Source of the DNA: Labia minor
Taxonomy: Eukaryota; Arthropoda; Insecta; Dermaptera; Spongiphoridae
Assembly: GCA_963082975.1 (NCBI GenBank)
Contig: OY720344.1
Coordinates: forward strand, 32,480,033 to 32,544,032
Direction of reading: 5' to 3'
DNA length: 64,000 bases
This document shows positions 60,728 through 64,000 of this stretch, piece by piece. A program made the position numbers and the translations under genes. The notes under the pieces are model-generated. The model was not told the DNA's origin and did not search any database. It saw only the letters and a list, made by a program, of their open reading frames with translations. Position 1 is the stretch's first letter, and the number at the start of each line of letters is the position of its first letter.

Positions 60728-63452
60728 ACTGCCCGGGAAAGGTAGATTCATTGATAAAAATAAATGCAATTGTGGATAATAATATGAAAATAAGAGCAGT
60801 GTATGATTCAGGCTCAAATATCAGTTTAATAAATGAGAGAATCATAAATCTCTTAAAATCAAAACTTGTTAGAAGTAATAATGCATTTAGGACTATTAAT
60901 GGATATAACTTTTGCTCAACCCGGGCAAATATCATTCTTAAAATTGGAAAATTAACTGACAAAATTAATGCTTATGTTATAAAGAACAAAAAATTTTCAT
61001 ATGATTTGCTTCTTGGATTAGACTCTATTAAAAAATTTAAAATGATCCAAGATGATAAATTAAACATTTTACAAAAAATTAATGAAAATAAAATAATAAC
61101 TTTAGAAGAAAGAGACAAAATGTCAAGAAACCCCTCAAATATTTTAGAGGAGATGATTAAAGATAATAATAATAATGAAAATAAACCCTCAAATATTTCA
61201 GAGGAGATGAATTTATTAGAACATTTTGATATAACCGAATTAAAAAATAAAACAGAACATATAAAAGAAAAGAAAAAAAATATTCAAATTTTGAAAATTA
61301 TAAAAGAGTTCAAGGATTTATTCGCCAAAGATAAATTTGATGTAGGTCAAGTAAAATCTCGAGTAGCTGAAATAAAACTGGTCAGGGATGAATATGTTAC
61401 TTCCCGTGCCTATAAGTGTTCAATTCCGGATGAAAAAGAGATTAAAACCCAAGTTGAAAAACTACTCGAAGCAGGACTTATAGAAGAATCGGAATCTTCA
61501 TTTGCATCACCTGTTACTTTGACTTATAAAAAAGACGATGGTCGTAAATCGAGACTTTGCATTGATTTTCGAAAACTAAACAAGCTAGTTGTACCGGAAT
61601 GCTATTATTTCCCTACAATAGCTGACGTTATAGACAAAGTATCAAATTGTAAATATTTCACGGTCATAGATGTCAATTCTGCTTTTTGGAGCATTTTATT
61701 AAAAACTGAGGATAGAGAAAAAACCTCTTTTATAACCAAGTTTGGAAAATTCATGTTTAAGGTTCTACCTTTTGGGCTTAAGAATGCACCTGCTATATTC
61801 CAACGAATTTTATCTAATGTGATTCGACGAAATGGAATGGATGAATTTTGTTTGAATTACATAGATGACATATTGTTGTTCTCAAAATCATGGGAAGAAC
61901 ACATTAAACACATTGAAAAACTCTTATATGTAATAAAAAACGAGGGATTTAAACTAAATCTTCGAAAATGTACATTCGCAGCGAATTATGTCAAGTATTT
62001 GGGTCATTTTATTGAAGAAAATAAAGTCTCTCCAGCGAACGAAAATTTAGTTTCAATCAAAAATCTTAAAAGACCAAAAGACAAAACAGGTGTTCGAAGT
62101 ATTCTTGGATCGATAAATTTTTACTTAAAATTTATTGACAACAGTGCAATAAAATTCGAACCACTACATAATCTCCTGAGAAAAAATGTGCAATTCAAAT
62201 GGACGGAGGAATGTGAAAAGAGCTTTAATTTAATAAAGGAATATTTATGTTCTTCGCCCATTTTATCTATCTATGATATAAATAAGGAAGTTTATATAGA
62301 AACAGACGCAAGTCAGAAAGGTATTGGAGCGACCTTGAAACAACCACAAAATGACGGCATTCTACATCCGGTAGCTTACTTTTCCAGAAAGCTTTCGGAA
62401 AGAGAAAAAAAATTGGAGATAATTCATTTAGAATGCAAAGCCATAAAGGAGGCTATCAAGTATTGGCAATATTACCTTATTGGTCGAAAATTTACTGTAT
62501 GCACTGATCATAAACCTCTAGAGAACTTAAAGACAAAATCAAGAACTGACGAGATTCTAGGTGATCTAATTCATTATTTATCACAATTTTACTTCAAAAT
62601 TATTTATAAAAAAGGAAAAGATAATGTTATGGCGGATCTTTTATCCAGACAGCCGGTACTAGAGTATTTTGAAAATGAAGACGCATTTGAAGTGGTAAAT
62701 CTTATACAAAAATCAGAGATTTTAACAGATCAAAAAAATAATAGAGATGAATTGAAATCAGCAAATAAAACCGAACAACAACACGACTTAATATTTAAAA
62801 AATTAAAAGGTCGAACTAGGATATTTGTTTCAAAAGAGTTCGGTATTGAAATTATTAAACGAGTGCACAATTATTACGGTCACATTGGGGTGTCACAATT
62901 AAGGGAAAAGATTAGACCATTTTATTATTTTAAAAACCTGGACAAGATTTTAGAAGATTTTTGCAAAAGTTGTCGAATCTGTATTGAAAATAAGGTACGC
63001 AGAAGAAGGACGATAGGTTTAATGTCAAAACTGGGACCTCCAAAAGAACCCTATGAAATAATGTCTTTGGACACAGTGGGTGGTTTTGGTGGAAACGGGT
63101 CAAAGAAGAAATATATGCACATTTTGGTGGATCATTTCACTAGATACGCCTGGATCTCAACTACACAAGGTCAATGTGCAAAAGATTTCATAAAACTAAT
63201 TGACCCGATCGTAAAGAAGAATAAAATTAAAATAATACTAGCTGACCAATATACAGGACTGAACTCTGAAGAATTTAAAAGCTATTTAGACGGTTTTGGT
63301 GTACAAATGATTTTTACTTGCATTGACTGCCCTCAGTCTAACGGACTGAATGAAAGACTAAATCAGACACTGGTAAACCGTATAAGATGTAAGCTAAACG
63401 AAGGAGATCGGCAGGCATGGTCAGTGGTTGCTGCAGAATGTGTAAAAGAATA
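60709..63452 (+). CDS. pol: Ty3/gypsy retrotransposon Pol, integrase truncated by Tigger insertion
   Basis: Residues are counted from 60751. Domains in order are protease with YDSGSN (Asp19-Ser-Gly) and reverse transcriptase with LCIDFRKLNK, LPFGLKNAPAIFQ and the catalytic YIDD at 370-373. Next is RNase H with ETDAS (Asp519) and CTDHKPL (584-590), and then integrase. The integrase zinc finger is His706, His711, Cys738, Cys741; its catalytic core is Asp774, Asp832, Glu868 (D-X57-D-X35-E). PR-RT-RH-IN order is that of Ty3/gypsy. The frame has no ATG near its start and relies on the -1 shift from gag. It breaks at 63452 after the core, where a Tigger-type transposon begins, so the integrase C-terminal domain, any env and the 3' LTR are not visible. 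The reading continues by chance to 63501 inside the insert. All catalytic residues seen are intact. Confidence 0.93.
60718..60745 (+). promoter_or_regulatory. gag-pol -1 ribosomal frameshift site
   Basis: The heptamer TTTAAAC (60718-60724) is in gag phase as T-TTA-AAC, and the gag stop TAG follows immediately. Shifting back one base re-pairs on TTT-AAA and enters the pol frame, which is open from 60709. A 5-bp stem CTGCC/GGTAG with a 7-base loop begins 4 bases after the heptamer (60729-60745). This U-UUA-AAC site is among the most efficient known slippery sequences. The stem is weak, and its role is inference. Confidence 0.85.
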
Positions 63453-64000
63453 CAGTAAAAGTCCATTAGTCCGGCATCCAACAGTCCGGAATGCCCGATA
63501 GTCCGGCATCGCTCCGGAAAATTGTAAAAATTTTGGTTTTCTCCAAAAGTGTGTCTTTAAAGCAAATAAAAACGCTCGAGAGCTATTCCTCTTTTGTGAT
63601 AGGTAAATTTTCAAAACCCAGGGCTTTTAAGAATGCACATTTGCCTGTCCAATACGATGCTCAATCAAATGCGTCCTCTTTAAAGACAAGTGGTGAACAC
63701 TTGGTGCCTGAGGTCAAGGAATCCTTCAAAAGCCTTGGTCTACCAGAAGAAACAAAAGCCATCCTTCTTTTGGACAATTGCAAAGCCCACCTGCCAGTAG
63801 ATGAGTTAGTTTCTGGGAATATTGTTGCTACTCTGCTCCCACTTAACATAAAATCTTGGATTCAACCCATGGACCAAGGGGTTATTCAAAATTTTAAATG
63901 CTTTTCTAGAAGGTCTTTTATTCAAGGCCTGTTAAATGCCGACTGTGACTAGCTACAGTGCTTCAGAAATTATTGATTACCATATCATTAGAAATAAATT
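63453..64000 (+). mobile_element. Tigger/pogo-type DNA transposon, left part, inserted in gypsy pol
   Basis: It starts CAGTAAAAGTCCATTAGTCC right after a TA (63451-63452). CCGGCATCC and CCGGAATGCCCGATAGTCCGG follow, the repeated ccggca wording of Tigger-type termini. The matching right end lies beyond the window. The spacing from terminus to mid-transposase is too short, so the N-terminal CENP-B-like DNA-binding part is deleted. Confidence 0.85.
63491..63952 (+). pseudogene. Tigger/pogo-type (jerky-like) transposase fragment
   Basis: The frame encodes part of the DDE domain: VIGKFSKPRAFKNAHLPVQY, then VPEVKESFKSLGLPEETKAI, LLLDNCKAHLP (catalytic Asp in LLDN), and WIQPMDQGVIQNFK followed by RRSFIQGLL. 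This matches the LLDN..AH...LPPN..S.IQPMDQGVI signature of the family. The segment between QSNA and EHLVPEVK, which should carry WMTRELFE-type wording, is scrambled by frameshift. The upstream start at 63491 is an accident of the terminal repeat. A TAG ends the frame at 63950, before the normal C-terminus. Non-functional fragment of a cellular-type transposase gene; the source was probably an internally deleted copy. Confidence 0.85.

Overview
The window is 64 kb of very AT-rich, repeat-laden DNA from an animal nuclear genome. The resident mobile-element families are Jockey-clade and RTE-like non-LTR retrotransposons, Ty3/gypsy, mariner, Tigger/pogo, piggyBac, hAT and Helentron-type non-autonomous elements. 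Together these point to an arthropod. A crustacean such as a copepod is a guess that the sequence itself does not prove. I found no complete host protein-coding gene, no rRNA and no intact tRNA. Everything with recognisable coding potential belongs to a transposable element (TE).

Layout. 1-14 kb: a hAT-like remnant, an RTE-like pseudogene with GC-rich hairpins (about 1.87-2.83 kb), a (GACA)n element (4.8-5.2 kb), mariner deletion derivatives (5.3 and 7.8 kb), the first Helentron-like copy (7.0-7.7 kb), a related diverged element (11.4 kb), and a second RTE-like copy (12.8-13.5 kb) beside a small inverted-repeat element. 14-38 kb: mostly anonymous AT-rich DNA with a few GC-richer unique islands, a hAT remnant with decayed transposase (15.5-16.1 kb), a second Helentron-like copy (17.7-18.3 kb), a piggyBac C-terminal remnant (25.2-25.6 kb) and further mariner derivatives (29.4 and 32.9 kb). 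38-54 kb: a 1.15-kb terminal-inverted-repeat element with an iterated motif (38.6-39.8 kb), hairpin-headed elements (40.0 and 41.5 kb), a non-LTR endonuclease fragment, two RTE-like fragments with a hAT MITE nested in one, three more Helentron-like copies (one nested inside a hAT element), a broken mariner gene (49.6-50.2 kb), a MITE with 37-bp arms and a GC-rich putative solo LTR (53.5-54.0 kb).

54-64 kb holds the best-preserved coding DNA. One element is a 5'-truncated Jockey-clade retrotransposon with an 839-codon open frame and a poly(A) tail (55.7-58.5 kb). The other is a Ty3/gypsy element with separate gag and pol frames joined by a textbook -1 slippery heptamer (59.6-63.45 kb). Its integrase is cut by a Tigger-type DNA transposon that runs off the right edge.

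The elements form readable nesting series: Helentron-like inside hAT, hAT MITE inside RTE-like, and Tigger inside gypsy. The most unusual items are the 38.6-39.8 kb element with its repeated motif, the shared core-plus-microsatellite module found in several unrelated-looking repeat families, and the RTE-like family that ends either in a short tetranucleotide tail or in a longer extension with two GC-rich hairpins.
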